Positions 46,344 to 55,968 of a stretch of 64,000 nt of DNA are shown here, piece after piece (within the stretch, counting starts at the first letter, position 1; each line of letters starts with the position of its first letter). Made by a program: the position numbers and the translations under genes. The notes under the pieces were generated by a model, which searched no databases, had not been told where the DNA came from, and saw only the letters and a program-made list of their open reading frames with translations. The stretch is from Curtobacterium pusillum (GTDB lineage Bacteria; Actinomycetota; Actinomycetes; Actinomycetales; Microbacteriaceae). The stretch covers positions 1 to 64,000 of the forward strand of contig NZ_VEIY01000005.1 in NCBI RefSeq assembly GCF_007680845.1, read 5' to 3'.

Positions 46344-47123
46344 ATGCCAGCGAACTCAGCCGCTCAGCGTGAGCACGACCAGCTCTTCCCGAACCACACG
46401 TCGACCTTCGCGCAGACCGACCCCGGGTTCGTCGCGTACTTCGACGACTTCGCCTTCGACGAGACCCTCCGCGACGTCGCAATCACCCGGCAGGACCGGC
46501 TCCTCGTCCAGCTCGGCGCGACGATCGCGGTTGGCGCGACGACCGAGTTCCGGGTCCTCCTCGGCGCAGCGCTCGACAACGACGTCACCCCCGTCGAGGT
46601 CAAGGAGGTCGTCTACCAGGCCGTCGCCTACGTCGGCGTCGCCCGTACCATCGACTTCCTCACCATCACCAACGGCGTGCTCCTCGAGCGCGGTGTCGCG
46701 CTGCCCCTGCCCGAGCAGAGCACCACGTCGCCGGCGACGCGGATGGAGCACGGCCGCGACGTGCAGGGGCAGATCGTCGGCGCTGACCGGGTCAACAGCA
46801 TGAACGACAACGCGCCCGCCGACACCGCCCACTTCCAACGGTTCCTCTCCGGCAACTGCTTCGGCGACACCGTCGCCCGCGACGGGCTCGGCCTCCGAAC
46901 CCGCGAACTCCTGACCTTCGCGATGCTCGTCGCCCTCGGCGGCGCCGACGCGCAGGTCCGGGGCCACGTCGCCGGCAACCTCACCGTCGGCAATACCCGC
47001 AAGGACCTCCTCGACGTCCTCACCGTCCTCGTCCCGTTCATCGGATATCCCCGGACCCTCAACGGCCTCACCGTCGTCAACGACGCCGCCCCCGCAGACA
47101 CCACGAAGGAGCTCACCGCATGA
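46344..47123 (+). CDS. Carboxymuconolactone decarboxylase-like protein, two domains
   Basis: A 259-residue paralogue of the protein at 28168, with the same tandem domain layout and stretches such as YQAVAYVGVARTIDFLTITNGVLLERGVALPLP and LLTFAMLVALGGADAQVRGHVAGNLTVGNTRKDLLDVLTVL. It has no CxxC peroxidase pair. A leaderless start at ATG 46344 lies behind a class 2 promoter. The stop overlaps the cupin gene by ATGA. In both copies a cupin follows, so the two proteins probably act in one reaction path, such as conversion of a ring-cleavage or oxidised lactone compound; that is inferred. Confidence 0.8.
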   Translation: MPANSAAQREHDQLFPNHTSTFAQTDPGFVAYFDDFAFDETLRDVAITRQDRLLVQLGATIAVGATTEFRVLLGAALDNDVTPVEVKEVVYQAVAYVGVARTIDFLTITNGVLLERGVALPLPEQSTTSPATRMEHGRDVQGQIVGADRVNSMNDNAPADTAHFQRFLSGNCFGDTVARDGLGLRTRELLTFAMLVALGGADAQVRGHVAGNLTVGNTRKDLLDVLTVLVPFIGYPRTLNGLTVVNDAAPADTTKELTA

Positions 47124-47557
47124 CCGACACCAGCTTCGACCAGCCCTTCCCCCTCGGTGAGAAGAACGACGCGTTCGCGCAGTACTTCACCGGGCAGAGC
47201 TACCTCGCACCCCTCATCGACGGCGGCACCGTCACCGTCAGCAACGTCACCTTCGAGCCCGCCTGCCGGAACAACTGGCACATCCACCACGGCTCAGATG
47301 GCGGCGGCGACCAGATCCTGCTCTGCACCGCCGGCTCCGGCTGGTACCAGGCCGAAGGCGCCGACCCCATCAACATGACACCCGGGACCACCATCCGCGT
47401 CCCCGCGGGCACCAAGCACTGGCACGGCGCGACGGCCGACTCCTGGTTTTCCCACCTCGCGTTCATCACACCCGGCACAGATGTGCGCAACGAGTGGCTG
47501 GAGCCAGTGACCGACGACGTGTACGCACAACTCGCGAGCACACAGCCCGCCAACTGA
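47120..47557 (+). CDS. Cupin-domain protein
   Basis: A 145-residue cupin. Metal ligands are in ACRNNWHIHHGSDGGGDQILLCTAGSGWYQ (two His, one Gln/Glu region) and AGTKHWHGATADSWFSHLAF. This is the pattern of (R)-mandelonitrile-lyase/DUF4437-like small cupins that occur with CMD-like proteins. Coupled to the CMD gene by ATGA. The substrate is unknown. Confidence 0.83.
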   Translation: MTDTSFDQPFPLGEKNDAFAQYFTGQSYLAPLIDGGTVTVSNVTFEPACRNNWHIHHGSDGGGDQILLCTAGSGWYQAEGADPINMTPGTTIRVPAGTKHWHGATADSWFSHLAFITPGTDVRNEWLEPVTDDVYAQLASTQPAN

Positions 47558-47732
47558 GCGGAGCTAGTCCGCACACCGTTCCGTCCCGGTCTGGACGAAA
47601 ACCTATGGCGACAGCAACATATAGTGGCTGCTGGCGTGTCGGACCACTACATGTGGTTCCGCGAGTGATCCTGGATGAGGACGTCAGTGTGAACGGGTCG
47701 CGCTGTGGGAGCCAGAAAGGAGCGCGGAGATC

Positions 47733-47855
47733 TTGACGAAGGGCAGCAAGGGAAACGGCCAGTCGCGGAGCTCGATCACGGGGAAGTTCGTGAAGCACAG
47801 CTACGCGAAGTCGCACCCGAACACGACGCAGACCTCTCACAAGAAGAGCAAGTAG
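47733..47855 (+). CDS. Small basic protein (40 residues)
   Basis: A TTG-initiated frame, 11 bases after AGAAAGGAG, encodes a 40-residue, strongly basic peptide reading TKGSKGNGQSRSSITGKFV then KHSYAKSHPNTTQTSHKKSK. The 'SSITGKFV..YAKSHPNTT' core resembles small conserved actinobacterial proteins of unknown role. It is followed at once by a strong terminator, which supports a real short transcript. The start codon is uncertain. Confidence 0.6.
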   Translation: MTKGSKGNGQSRSSITGKFVKHSYAKSHPNTTQTSHKKSK

Positions 47856-47877
47856 CAAGCGCCGCCATGCGGTGACT

Positions 47878-47914
47878 CACCGGCGAGGGTTCGGACATCC
47901 GGCCCTCGCCGGTG
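47878..47914 (+). terminator. Terminator hairpin after small basic protein gene
   Basis: CACCGGCGAGGG (47878-47889) pairs with CCCTCGCCGGTG (47903-47914). Confidence 0.75.
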
Positions 47915-48133
47915 CTCGCAACGGCTCAGAGCAGCTCGGGAGGTCAGCCCTTCCGCTTCCTCCCGAGGAATCGGCCCGAGATGGAGCTGCGCGATGTCGA
48001 CGTGCTGCCACTACTGGGTGCTTCGGTGACGGACGTGCGCGGGTGACTGGCAGCCGCGCTTGGAGTGACGAATCGTCCCGAGATTGCAGAGCGGTACTGC
48101 TTGCTCGACCTGCCAAGATTCTTCAGGGCGGTC

Positions 48134-48562
48134 TCACGCAGCTGGTCGGCGAGCTGGGCGGAGTTGTCCGATGGGTCGCTCAGGCTTCCTCCTCCATCGA
48201 TGTTGTCGGCTGGTGCGGTCTGTGACCAGGTCCGCGACTACCAGCGGGATCTCATTGTCTTCCTCGCGCGCCTCTTTCCGCTGAACGAGTTTGTTCAGGA
48301 CTGCGAACCCCACGTCCGACTCGTCGCTGTCATGGCTGAGCGCCTTCTCGATACCCCACTGGAACTGTTGCCACCACTGCTCACGGCGAACTTGGGCGAG
48401 GCTCCGAGACGCGTTGATCAGACCGACACCGGCTGCGATGAGGGCACCCACGCCAGCGATGATCGCTGCGACAAGGGTCGCGGTCGCCTGGGCACCTGAG
48501 ACCGGAGCTGGTGACGTCGTCGCATGAACAACCCCGGCGGCAAGCAGCATCAACGGCGTCAT
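48134..48562 (-). CDS. Small membrane-anchored hypothetical protein
   Basis: A 142-residue protein with an N-terminal hydrophobic stretch (MTPLMLLAAGVVHA), a second helix (LVAAIIAGVGALIAAGVGLINA, about 31-52), then RREQWWQQFQWGIEKALSHDSDESDVGFAVLNKLVQ. The QWW..FQW segment is seen in small mobile-element and phage-borne membrane proteins of unknown function. ATG 48562 follows GAGGGG; a GTG lies two codons upstream. The last 30 residues are Arg-rich. Confidence 0.6.
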   Translation of the reverse strand: MTPLMLLAAGVVHATTSPAPVSGAQATATLVAAIIAGVGALIAAGVGLINASRSLAQVRREQWWQQFQWGIEKALSHDSDESDVGFAVLNKLVQRKEAREEDNEIPLVVADLVTDRTSRQHRWRRKPERPIGQLRPARRPAA

Positions 48563-48693
48563 GAACACCCCTCAACGATACGAGAGAGCGGCCTCGCTGA
48601 GCCTGGCGACGACCCGTCTCAGTAGCCGGTGGGCCATAGAGCCTCAGCCGCGCCCGCCGAGGCCCGTGCTCCGCGGGCGCTATCGCTCGAGGC

Positions 48694-48981
48694 TTAAAGG
48701 GTGACGGTCTCGAACTCGAGGAGTTCCGCGCCGGTGGCGACGGGGTTGCTGCTGCCGTGGTGTGCGCCGGCCTGGCCGCCGCGCCACGCCTGGTAGGAGT
48801 CCTCGTCGGCCCAGGTGGAGACGACGAAGTAGCGGGTGCCGCCTGCGGTGGGACGGAGGAGCTGGAAGCTCTCGAAGCCGGGCTGCTGCTCGACGTCGTG
48901 GTTCCGGCCGACGAAGCGTGCTTCGAGGTCGGCGCCCTTGCCCTCGGGGACGGTGATGGCGTTGATCTTCACGACGGACAT
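48694..48981 (-). CDS. Antibiotic biosynthesis monooxygenase (ABM) family protein
   Basis: A 95-residue single ABM domain. It has the ferredoxin-like ABM strand-helix pattern VKINAITVPEGKGADLEARFVGRNHDVEQQPGFESFQLLRP, then FVVSTWADEDSYQAW. Such proteins are haem-degrading monooxygenases (when Asn and His ligands are present) or quinol monooxygenases. Here an Asn-His pair is present in GRNHDV, so haem binding is possible. It lies 20 bases after the end of the cation efflux gene, reading the same way. Confidence 0.82.
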   Translation of the reverse strand: MSVVKINAITVPEGKGADLEARFVGRNHDVEQQPGFESFQLLRPTAGGTRYFVVSTWADEDSYQAWRGGQAGAHHGSSNPVATGAELLEFETVTL

Positions 48982-49001
48982 GGTGTTCCTCTCGATGGTG
49001 G

Positions 49002-50035
<1,034 letters not shown>

Positions 50036-50039
<4 letters not shown>

Positions 50040-50398
50040 GCGCTTTCCCGCTCCCCGCGGTGGTGCGGTGCAGCACCGACGACGTGTTCAGCCTGCTTCA
50101 CGGCGTCGATGACCAGCTCCGAGGCGTGCTCGTCCGTCAGCCGGTAGAACACCGTCGTACCCTCGCGCCTGGTCGACACCATCCGCGCCAGCCGCAGCTT
50201 CGCTAGGTGCTGCGACACTGCTGCCGGGCTCTTGTCCACGACGTCGGCGAGGTGGTTCACCGACATCTCCTCCGCGCTCCGCAGCGCGAGGATGATCTTC
50301 ACCCGCGTGGCGTCTGCGAGCATCGCGAACACCTCCACCGCGAGCTCGACGTACTCGGACTCCGGACTGAGGCCGCATGGTTGCTTATCTACGTGCAC
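50036..50398 (-). CDS. kmtR: ArsR-family metal sensor, KmtR/NmtR-like
   Basis: A 120-residue winged-helix repressor. It shows ELAVEVFAMLADATRVKIILALRSAEEMSVNHLADVVDKSPAAVSQHLAKLRLARMV, then the wing TRREGTTVFYRLTDEHASELV, and a His-rich end (EHVVGAAPHHRGE), the pattern of mycobacterial KmtR, which senses Ni2+/Co2+. GTG 50398 was chosen because a perfect TATAAT -10 box lies six bases upstream; the longer ATG start would precede the promoter. It is coupled by ATGA to the CDF gene. Confidence 0.85.
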
Positions 50399-50414
50399 AC
50401 GCAGATTATAGATC
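50388..50414 (-). promoter_or_regulatory. Leaderless kmtR-like promoter with operator-like inverted repeat
   Basis: On the minus strand TATAAT (50410-50405) is followed by CTGCGT and then GTG. An ATCTA/TAGAT inverted repeat (50388-50392 and 50410-50414) brackets the -10 box and the start codon, a likely self-operator. Confidence 0.55.
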
Positions 50415-50431
50415 ATGCAACGGCTGGTTGC

Positions 50432-50459
50432 GTCTCGATAGCCGATCCGCTACCGGACG
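50432..50459 (+). repeat. 28-bp inverted-repeat site, copy 3
   Basis: It opens GTCTCGATAGC and closes GCTACCGGACG, with centre CGATCC. It lies just upstream of the kmtR-like promoter, as copy 1 lies just upstream of the cmtR-like promoter. Confidence 0.75.
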
Positions 50460-50482
50460 GCGCGAGCTGCAAGGATCGGGCC

Positions 50483-51010
50483 ATGGCACTTTCAGACATC
50501 TTGGCGGCCCTCGGGCTGGCCGGAGGCGTAATCGGCTTCTTCGTCGCTCTCGCGGCACGCAAGAAGGCGGACGAGTCAGAGAGTGTTGCCAACGACGCTC
50601 GAGCGGACGCAGCAGCAGCCCTCTCGCGCAGCGCAGATTCGGGTGAGCGGATTGCGGAGGCCGTCGAGAAGATGGCTGCGGTCGCTTCTGAGCCAGACGT
50701 CGACCTCGTCCGCGTGTACGAAGATGCCCTGAACGCGAAGGTGGAGTGGGCAATCGAGGAACGCACAGACGCGCACTCGTACCGGCTGCGAAACGCCGGA
50801 AACGATAACGCTGAGGACGTGCAGATCAGCGCAGTTCCCTCCGAGCATGCAGCCCTCCTCGTCGGAGGTAGCCTCGGCAACCTCGACGCCGGCCAGGCCG
50901 GCGTCTTTCACACGTCACCGCGACTGACGCTGTCACTTCGCCGGATCGCGGTGAGCTGGTTCGAAGCAGACACCGGACAGCAGATGTCGGCGGAGCTGAC
51001 TCTCCCCTGA
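50483..51010 (+). CDS. Hypothetical membrane-anchored protein
   Basis: A 175-residue protein. One N-terminal helix (about 6-25, AALGLAGGVIGFFVALAA) leads into a coiled segment of Ala/Ser/Arg (30-70), then a beta-rich domain (YRLRNAGNDNAEDVQISAVP and LLVGGSLGNLDAGQAGVFH). The second part resembles small immunoglobulin-like domains of unknown accessory proteins. No family function is recognised. ATG 50483 follows AAGGATCGGG at a slightly long spacing. Confidence 0.6.
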   Translation: MALSDILAALGLAGGVIGFFVALAARKKADESESVANDARADAAAALSRSADSGERIAEAVEKMAAVASEPDVDLVRVYEDALNAKVEWAIEERTDAHSYRLRNAGNDNAEDVQISAVPSEHAALLVGGSLGNLDAGQAGVFHTSPRLTLSLRRIAVSWFEADTGQQMSAELTLP

Positions 51011-51894
51011 CCGCCTCCGGCACGCCGGGTCCCCAACCACCACTGACCATTTCCAATACACGATCGTCATCCGGATCCACCCTTGTCGTTGCGCGAAGAG
51101 CGAGGATGTCGAACGGCCCGTGGATGCAACCCCGCAAGGAACAGTCGGTACCGCTGGCGCATGATTTGGCTGGCTCCCCCAGGCAACGCACTACCAAAGA
51201 CCCGATTCACTTCACGAAGTCGGACGAGAGTCGGCCTCGAGCCCCCGATACGTCGATGATGTCTCAATGCGCTGATCATTCAGTCGGCGGCGCGAACTGC
51301 TCCGCTGCTTTACCTCCGCCGGGGCAGGCGCCCCGGCGCCATCCGGTGGGCCACTCCCCCGGTGGAGGTCGGCTGATTCCGGACAGCTCGAGCGTTGTGC
51401 CCTGTCGCAGAAAGCCCGTCCGCTGGCGTCCTCAAAGAGGGCGCGCCATACGGACTGGTCACCACATCCTCCGCCCGGCCGACCGCACACCATCTGGCAC
51501 TGTGGCTGTCATCTCACCCGTTGTGGTCACGAAGACGTCCGGGCGACGCCATTCAGCGCAGACAAGCCCGTGACGGAGGAGGAGATCGGGCAAGACCGTC
51601 GCAACTTCGGCTAGGACGGCGTTCCGGAGCTCAAAGGCGTGACCGCGTCCGGCCGCTCCAGAGAACACCATGCGCACAGAAGTCGAGCCTCGCCTGATGC
51701 CAGAACCAGCTCCGAAGCTCCTCCGATCCAACCGAGCCAGGGCCTTCAGCAGACTTCGACTCGCCGACGTGACCTGGGCTGATCGTGTTTCACCACGGCT
51801 GATCGAGTGTGTCGCGCATAGACGGTGTGTCGCCCGTTCCGGGAGACAACGGGCTCACCGAGCTCGCCACGTCCAGCACCGAAAGCGAAACACC
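51011..51894. other. About 880 bases with no convincing gene
   Basis: The longest frames (51106-51573 plus; 51459-51731 minus) are Arg/Pro/Ser-rich and match no family. The minus frame has a short credible stretch (FELRNAVLAEVATVLPDLLLRHGLV) but no start with a ribosome site. It probably includes the promoter of the excisionase gene and decayed sequence. Confidence 0.4.
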
Positions 51895-52146
51895 ATGTCC
51901 AAGTCATTGAGCCGCCTGAGCGCGGAAACGGAGACTCCCGAGCTCACCCCCAGGTACGCTGCTCTCCTCAAGCCGGCTGAAGCCGCATCGTTCCTCCTCA
52001 CGTCCGTCGGCACGCTCGCCCAGTGGCGTTACCTCCGCCGCGGCCCCGCGTACATCAAGGTCGGCCGTTCCGTGGCCTACCGTCTGGGTGACTTGCTCGA
52101 CTACGTCGAGCAGACGCGCGTTTCGCACAACGGAGTGGCTGCCTGA
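51895..52146 (+). CDS. xis: Excisionase-like helix-turn-helix protein
   Basis: An 83-residue protein with the MerR/Xis-type winged helix: LLKPAEAASFLLTSVGTLAQWRYLRRGPAYIKVGRSVAYRLGDLLDYVEQTRV. This 'helix-turn-helix domain, excisionase' pattern directly precedes the integrase and shares one base with its start (TGATG). It probably directs excision of the element or controls int expression. The first 25 residues are an unstructured lead. Confidence 0.82.
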   Translation: MSKSLSRLSAETETPELTPRYAALLKPAEAASFLLTSVGTLAQWRYLRRGPAYIKVGRSVAYRLGDLLDYVEQTRVSHNGVAA

Positions 52147-53288
52147 TGGCCACGATCCGCGAGTACGAGACGGCAAAGGGCAAGCGGTTCGAGGTCGGGT
52201 ACACGAAGCCGGACGGGGGAACGACGCGGAAGCGTGGGTTCCGGACCAAGCGTGACGCGAACGCCTGGTCCGCAGCGAACATCGTCGCGATGAGCAAGCC
52301 GACCTACCGTACGCAGTCCGACCTGTCGCAGAAGCTCGGCCCGTTCATCGACGAGTTCCTTGCGAGGCGCGCGACGCTCGCCGCGACCACAGTCGCGAAC
52401 CGCGCGGCCGTCGCGGGCAAGTGGATCACGCCCTACTGGAGCGAGAAGTCGCTCGAGGCCCTCACGAAGAAGTCGGTGCGCGCCTGGGTGGAGTCCATGC
52501 ACGCCGACGGCGCCGGAGCGCAGACGATCCAGAAGGCGCACCAGATCCTCGGGGGCGTCCTCGAGGAGTGTGTCGAGCAGGGCCTGCTGACCGGGAACCC
52601 AGCGCGAGGAGTCAAGCTGCCCACCGTGGTTACGCGCGAGCACGGCTACCTCAGCGCCCCGCAGGTCGCACACCTCCTCGACGAAGCGCAGGAGCGCGAC
52701 CGGATGCTCATCGCCTTCCTGGCGTTCTCTGGCCTCCGGTTCGGCGAAGCCGCTGCCCTCACGTATGCCGACCTCGACTTCGCGAACAACGTCGTGCACG
52801 TCCGGAGGTCGGCGACCGAAGTCAGGGGCGAGCTCGTGCTCGGTCCGCCCAAGAACGGCAAAGCGCGACAGGTTCCCGGCGTGCCGCAGGTCATGGAGCC
52901 GCTCCGACGACGCTCGGGAGGACGTACCGCACACGACCTCGTCTTCACCGCACCGGAGGGCGGCATGCTCAGGCTCTCGACCTGGCGGCGTCGCGTCTTC
53001 GCTCCAGCCGTTCAGCGGGCGATCGCAAGCTGGCCCGCGAGCGACTTCGCGCGTGGGACGGTCGTGCAGCACTTCCCGAAGCTCACCCCGCACGACTTGC
53101 GGCACACCGCCGCGAGCCTCGGGGTGTCCGCGGGTGCGACCGTGCCACTCGTGCAGAGCATGCTCGGGCACGCGAAGCCGAGCATCACGCTCGACGTCTA
53201 CACCGGGCTCTTCCCCGCTGACTTCGACCCGCTGGTCGCGAAGCTCGAGGACCTCGCCTCGGGATCGGGCATCGCGGACCGACTCTGA
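52146..53288 (+). CDS. int: Tyrosine-type phage/element integrase
   Basis: A 380-residue integrase with an arm-binding N-terminal region (about 1-55), a SAM-like core domain (about 60-150) and a catalytic domain (about 165-375). The active site is Arg198 (GLRFGEAAAL), probable Lys239, His316/Arg319 (HDLRH), His342 (LGHAKPS) and Tyr352 (LDVYTGLF), so the protein looks functional. The 3' end is 460 bases from tRNA-Val(GAC), the usual position for an integrase next to its tRNA attachment site. Coupled to the excisionase gene. Confidence 0.92.
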   Translation: MATIREYETAKGKRFEVGYTKPDGGTTRKRGFRTKRDANAWSAANIVAMSKPTYRTQSDLSQKLGPFIDEFLARRATLAATTVANRAAVAGKWITPYWSEKSLEALTKKSVRAWVESMHADGAGAQTIQKAHQILGGVLEECVEQGLLTGNPARGVKLPTVVTREHGYLSAPQVAHLLDEAQERDRMLIAFLAFSGLRFGEAAALTYADLDFANNVVHVRRSATEVRGELVLGPPKNGKARQVPGVPQVMEPLRRRSGGRTAHDLVFTAPEGGMLRLSTWRRRVFAPAVQRAIASWPASDFARGTVVQHFPKLTPHDLRHTAASLGVSAGATVPLVQSMLGHAKPSITLDVYTGLFPADFDPLVAKLEDLASGSGIADRL

Positions 53289-53311
53289 CCCCCATCCCCG
53301 CTTTCCCGCCC

Positions 53312-53348
53312 AAAGCCGGCCTGTTCGATTCGTCGACAGGTCGGCTTT
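53312..53348 (+). terminator. Terminator hairpin after integrase
   Basis: AAAGCCGGCCTGT (53312-53324) pairs with ACAGGTCGGCTTT (53336-53348) with one G-U pair. Confidence 0.7.
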
Positions 53349-53720
53349 CGGCGTTCGACGCTCATTCGAGACTCGCGCCGCGAGCAGCACTGCATTCGGC
53401 CGAGGAGTATCGGAGCGGAGCACGCGAGAACGACTCGCGCGTTGGACACGACGATTCGAGCACCGACGTCGGCGGTCGTGCTCTTCCGACGCATGCGTCG
53501 ACTCGATCACTGCACGCGCCAACCTCGCATCGCGGGCACACCCTGACGGTCGCTCGTGCACGGCTCAGCCTGATCAGTTCGGACGCGACGATCACGACCT
53601 TCACCGAGGAGGCGACCAGGTTGGCGTCGGCGACAGCGCGCGGGCCGTGCGAGCATCGTGCCAAGACCGTGCCACGTGGTCTGATCTGACTCCGAAACAC
53701 GACCTGATGAAACACGAAAA
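53349..53720. other. Intergenic stretch between integrase and tRNA-Val
   Basis: About 370 bases without a recognisable gene; the open frames are Arg/Ser-rich shadows. This is where integrase arm-binding sites would be expected, but no repeated motif was found by eye. Confidence 0.4.
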
Positions 53721-53738
53721 CCCCCGAAAATTCGGGGG
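53721..53738 (-). terminator. Terminator of the tRNA-Val(GAC) transcript
   Basis: On the minus strand GCCCCCGAA pairs with TTCGGGGG, followed by a T-rich tail TTTTCGTGTTT, 12 bases downstream of the tRNA end. Confidence 0.75.
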
Positions 53739-53748
53739 CTTTCGCCTT

Positions 53749-53763
53749 GTGGGCGATACTGGG
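53749..53763 (+). other. Candidate attachment site at the 3' end of tRNA-Val(GAC)
   Basis: GTGGGCGATACTGGG covers the acceptor and T-arm end of the tRNA. The near-copy at 19213-19227 is in the same orientation. Confidence 0.5.
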
Positions 53764-53821
53764 ATCGAACCAGTGACCTCTTCCGTGTCAGGGAAGCGCG
53801 CTACCGCTGCGCCAATCGCCC
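53750..53821 (-). tRNA. tRNA-Val (anticodon GAC)
   Basis: A 72-base cloverleaf. The acceptor strand GGGCGAT pairs with ATCGCCC, the anticodon arm CTTCC-CTGACAC-GGAAG gives anticodon GAC, and the T arm contains GGTTCGATCC. CCA is not encoded. Its 3' end faces the integrase gene. Confidence 0.95.
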
Positions 53822-53849
53822 AGAGAGTGCCTGCTCGCGCAGGAACTTG

Positions 53850-53920
53850 AGGTGGGGACGGGATTCGAACCCGCGTGGACGGCTTTGCAGGCCGCTGCCT
53901 AGCCTCTCGGCCACCCCACC
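53850..53920 (-). tRNA. tRNA-Cys (anticodon GCA)
   Basis: A 71-base cloverleaf. GGTGGGG pairs with CCCCACC, the anticodon loop CTGCAAA gives GCA, the T loop is GGTTCGAATCC, and the discriminator is T. Confidence 0.95.
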
Positions 53921-54002
53921 ATCGAGGTCCACGTCTGACGTGAGTCCCGAACGGTGGGATACCCTCTGGTGAGTCATGGGGCTCCGAGGAGACCCACACT
54001 CG

Positions 54003-54074
54003 AGCGGATGACGAGATTCGAACTCGCGACCCTCACCTTGGCAAGGTGATGCGCTACCACTGCGCCACATCCGC
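54003..54074 (-). tRNA. tRNA-Gly (anticodon GCC)
   Basis: A 72-base cloverleaf. GCGGATG pairs with CATCCGC, the anticodon arm CACCT-TGCCA-AGGTG contains GCC, and the T loop is AGTTCGAATCT. Confidence 0.95.
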
Positions 54075-54278
54075 ATTCGTCTGCCCGCTGTCGCGGCGAC
54101 GACGTAAACTCTATACGAACCCGGGCGCTTCCACCAAAATCATCCTCGTTCACCGGGCGTGTCCCCCGTGTTCATGCGGATCGGGGCACATCAGGCCGCC
54201 CCGCCACACCCGGGCTGCCGCCCGCGTTCGGCGGACCCCGAGACTTCCGCTACTATCGACTGGCACGCACAGTGCAGC

Positions 54279-54351
54279 GGGCGATTGGCGCAGTTGGTAG
54301 CGCGCTTCGTTCACACCGAAGAGGTCATCAGTTCGAGTCTGGTATCGCCCA
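54279..54351 (+). tRNA. tRNA-Val (anticodon CAC)
   Basis: A 73-base cloverleaf. GGGCGAT pairs with ATCGCCC, the anticodon arm CTTCG-TTCACAC-CGAAG gives CAC, and the T loop is AGTTCGAGTCT. It is divergent from the other three tRNA genes. Confidence 0.95.
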
Positions 54352-54356
54352 CCCGC

Positions 54357-54390
54357 ACAAGAGCCCGACGCAACAGCGTCGGGCTCTTGT
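54357..54390 (+). terminator. Terminator of tRNA-Val(CAC)
   Basis: ACAAGAGCCCGACGC pairs perfectly with GCGTCGGGCTCTTGT around AACA, 40 bases before the jetA-like start. Confidence 0.85.
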
Positions 54391-54429
54391 CATCTGACGG
54401 AGTACGAGCCAGCGAGGACGAAGGGGCAC

Positions 54430-55968
54430 ATGACCGACGTCGACCTCGAGTTCGCCCGCGTCCGGGCGGTGCTCGACCGTCCGACCCTGCGCCTCATGTC
54501 CCGCCCGACGAGCGCCACCGTGCTCGCGGTGTTCCGGACGGTCTTCGACCGCGATGTCCAGTACGTCCCCGCGGACCGGATGCACCTCCAGGTCGAGGAG
54601 CACGTCACCCGGCTGCAGGCCACCGGCGCCCGGGTCCCCGCGAGCGAGCAGATCGGGGTCGACCAACCGGACCAGGACGCCCGCCCGAACGGGCGTGCCC
54701 TCTGCCGCGAGTGGGTCGCCGCCCAGTGGCTCGTCCGTTCGAACTCCGCCGACGGCGACGAGCAGTACTCGCTGACGAGCCACGCCCTCGAAGCGCTGTC
54801 CCTCGTCGACGCCCTCTCCTCCGACCGGGCACTGATCAGCGAGAGCCGGCTCGCGATGATCGTCGACGCCGTGCACCGGTGGGCGGCTCGCGCCGAACCG
54901 GACCCCGACGTGCAGATCCGCCGCATCGACGCGCAGATCGCCGAGCTGCAGGCCGAGCGGGAGCGCCTCGAGCACGGCGAGCTGGCCACGGTGGACGACG
55001 CCCGGATGCGCGACGGCTACACGAACATCTCCGACCTCATCCGCCAGCTCCCGAGCGACTTCAAGCGGGTCGAGGAAGCGGTGGCCACGATGCACCGCTC
55101 GATCGTCGAGGACTTCCGGCAGGAGGTCCGCCCGATCGGCGAGATCCTCGACGACTACCTCGCCCGCACCGACGCCCTCATGGAGGCCACCCCCGAGGGG
55201 CGCGCCTTCGAGGGGGCGTTCGAGCTCCTCCGTGACGACGCCCTGCTCCTCCGGCTCCGGGACGACATCCAGACGATCCTCGCCCACCCGTTCGCGGAGT
55301 CCCTCGGCGCCGGTGAACGCCGGACGTTCCGGAACACCGTCGTCATCCTCCGCCAGGGCATCGAGGACGTCCTCGCCCAGCGGCGGCAGCTCACGGCGAC
55401 GCTCCGCGACCAGATCGTGGCGCACGACGTCGTACACGACCGCGAGCTCGACGCCGTCCTCCGCTCGATCAACCGCGGGCTCGCGGCCTGGATGGACCGC
55501 GGTTCGCCCCGGGACCGTGTCCCCCTGGGGCTCCTGCCCGCGACGGCCGACGTCGGCACGTTCCGGGAGCGCTTCTACGACCCGGACGGCGAGTCGGTCC
55601 CGCCGCCCATCGAGGAACCCGACGACGACGTCTTCGAGGACCTCGACGTCGAGATGCTCCGCCGCCACGGTGGCCCGCTGCTCACCGAGCTCCGCGCGGC
55701 CCTCCGCTCGGCCGAGGCCGACTCCAGCGTCGATGCCTTCCACGGCCTGCCCGACGAGCAGCGCCGCCCGGTGGAGCTCTTCGGCCTGGCGCACCTCCTC
55801 ACCGGCCACGAGGACTTCGAGTCCGCCGCCGCGGTCGCCGAGCACCGCACGGTCCGCCCGGACGGCAGCCCCGTCGCCTTCCGGATGCCGACGGCCGCGC
55901 TCGACCCGGACCGCCAGCAGGTCATCCCCGACACGACCAACGACGAACACGCACAGGAGGCGCGGTGA
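54430..55968 (+). CDS. jetA: JetA-like/MksF kleisin subunit (DUF3375)
   Basis: A 512-residue protein matching DUF3375, the kleisin-like subunit of JetABCD/MksFEBG condensin systems. The N-terminal winged-helix part includes RALCREWVAAQWLVRSN. A long helical centre follows (IAELQAERERLEHGELATVDD, then YLARTDALMEATPEGRAFEGAFELLRDDALL), and a C-terminal region is rich in Glu and Pro. It bridges the SMC-like ATPase heads in the complex that recognises circular plasmid DNA in Wadjet. The ATG follows GAAGGGG, and the gene is coupled to the next by GTGA. Confidence 0.87.
   Translation: MTDVDLEFARVRAVLDRPTLRLMSRPTSATVLAVFRTVFDRDVQYVPADRMHLQVEEHVTRLQATGARVPASEQIGVDQPDQDARPNGRALCREWVAAQWLVRSNSADGDEQYSLTSHALEALSLVDALSSDRALISESRLAMIVDAVHRWAARAEPDPDVQIRRIDAQIAELQAERERLEHGELATVDDARMRDGYTNISDLIRQLPSDFKRVEEAVATMHRSIVEDFRQEVRPIGEILDDYLARTDALMEATPEGRAFEGAFELLRDDALLLRLRDDIQTILAHPFAESLGAGERRTFRNTVVILRQGIEDVLAQRRQLTATLRDQIVAHDVVHDRELDAVLRSINRGLAAWMDRGSPRDRVPLGLLPATADVGTFRERFYDPDGESVPPPIEEPDDDVFEDLDVEMLRRHGGPLLTELRAALRSAEADSSVDAFHGLPDEQRRPVELFGLAHLLTGHEDFESAAAVAEHRTVRPDGSPVAFRMPTAALDPDRQQVIPDTTNDEHAQEAR

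Noticed and set aside
51106..51573. 155-residue plus-strand ORF before the excisionase
   Set aside because: Arg/Pro/Ser-rich composition, no family features and no ribosome site.
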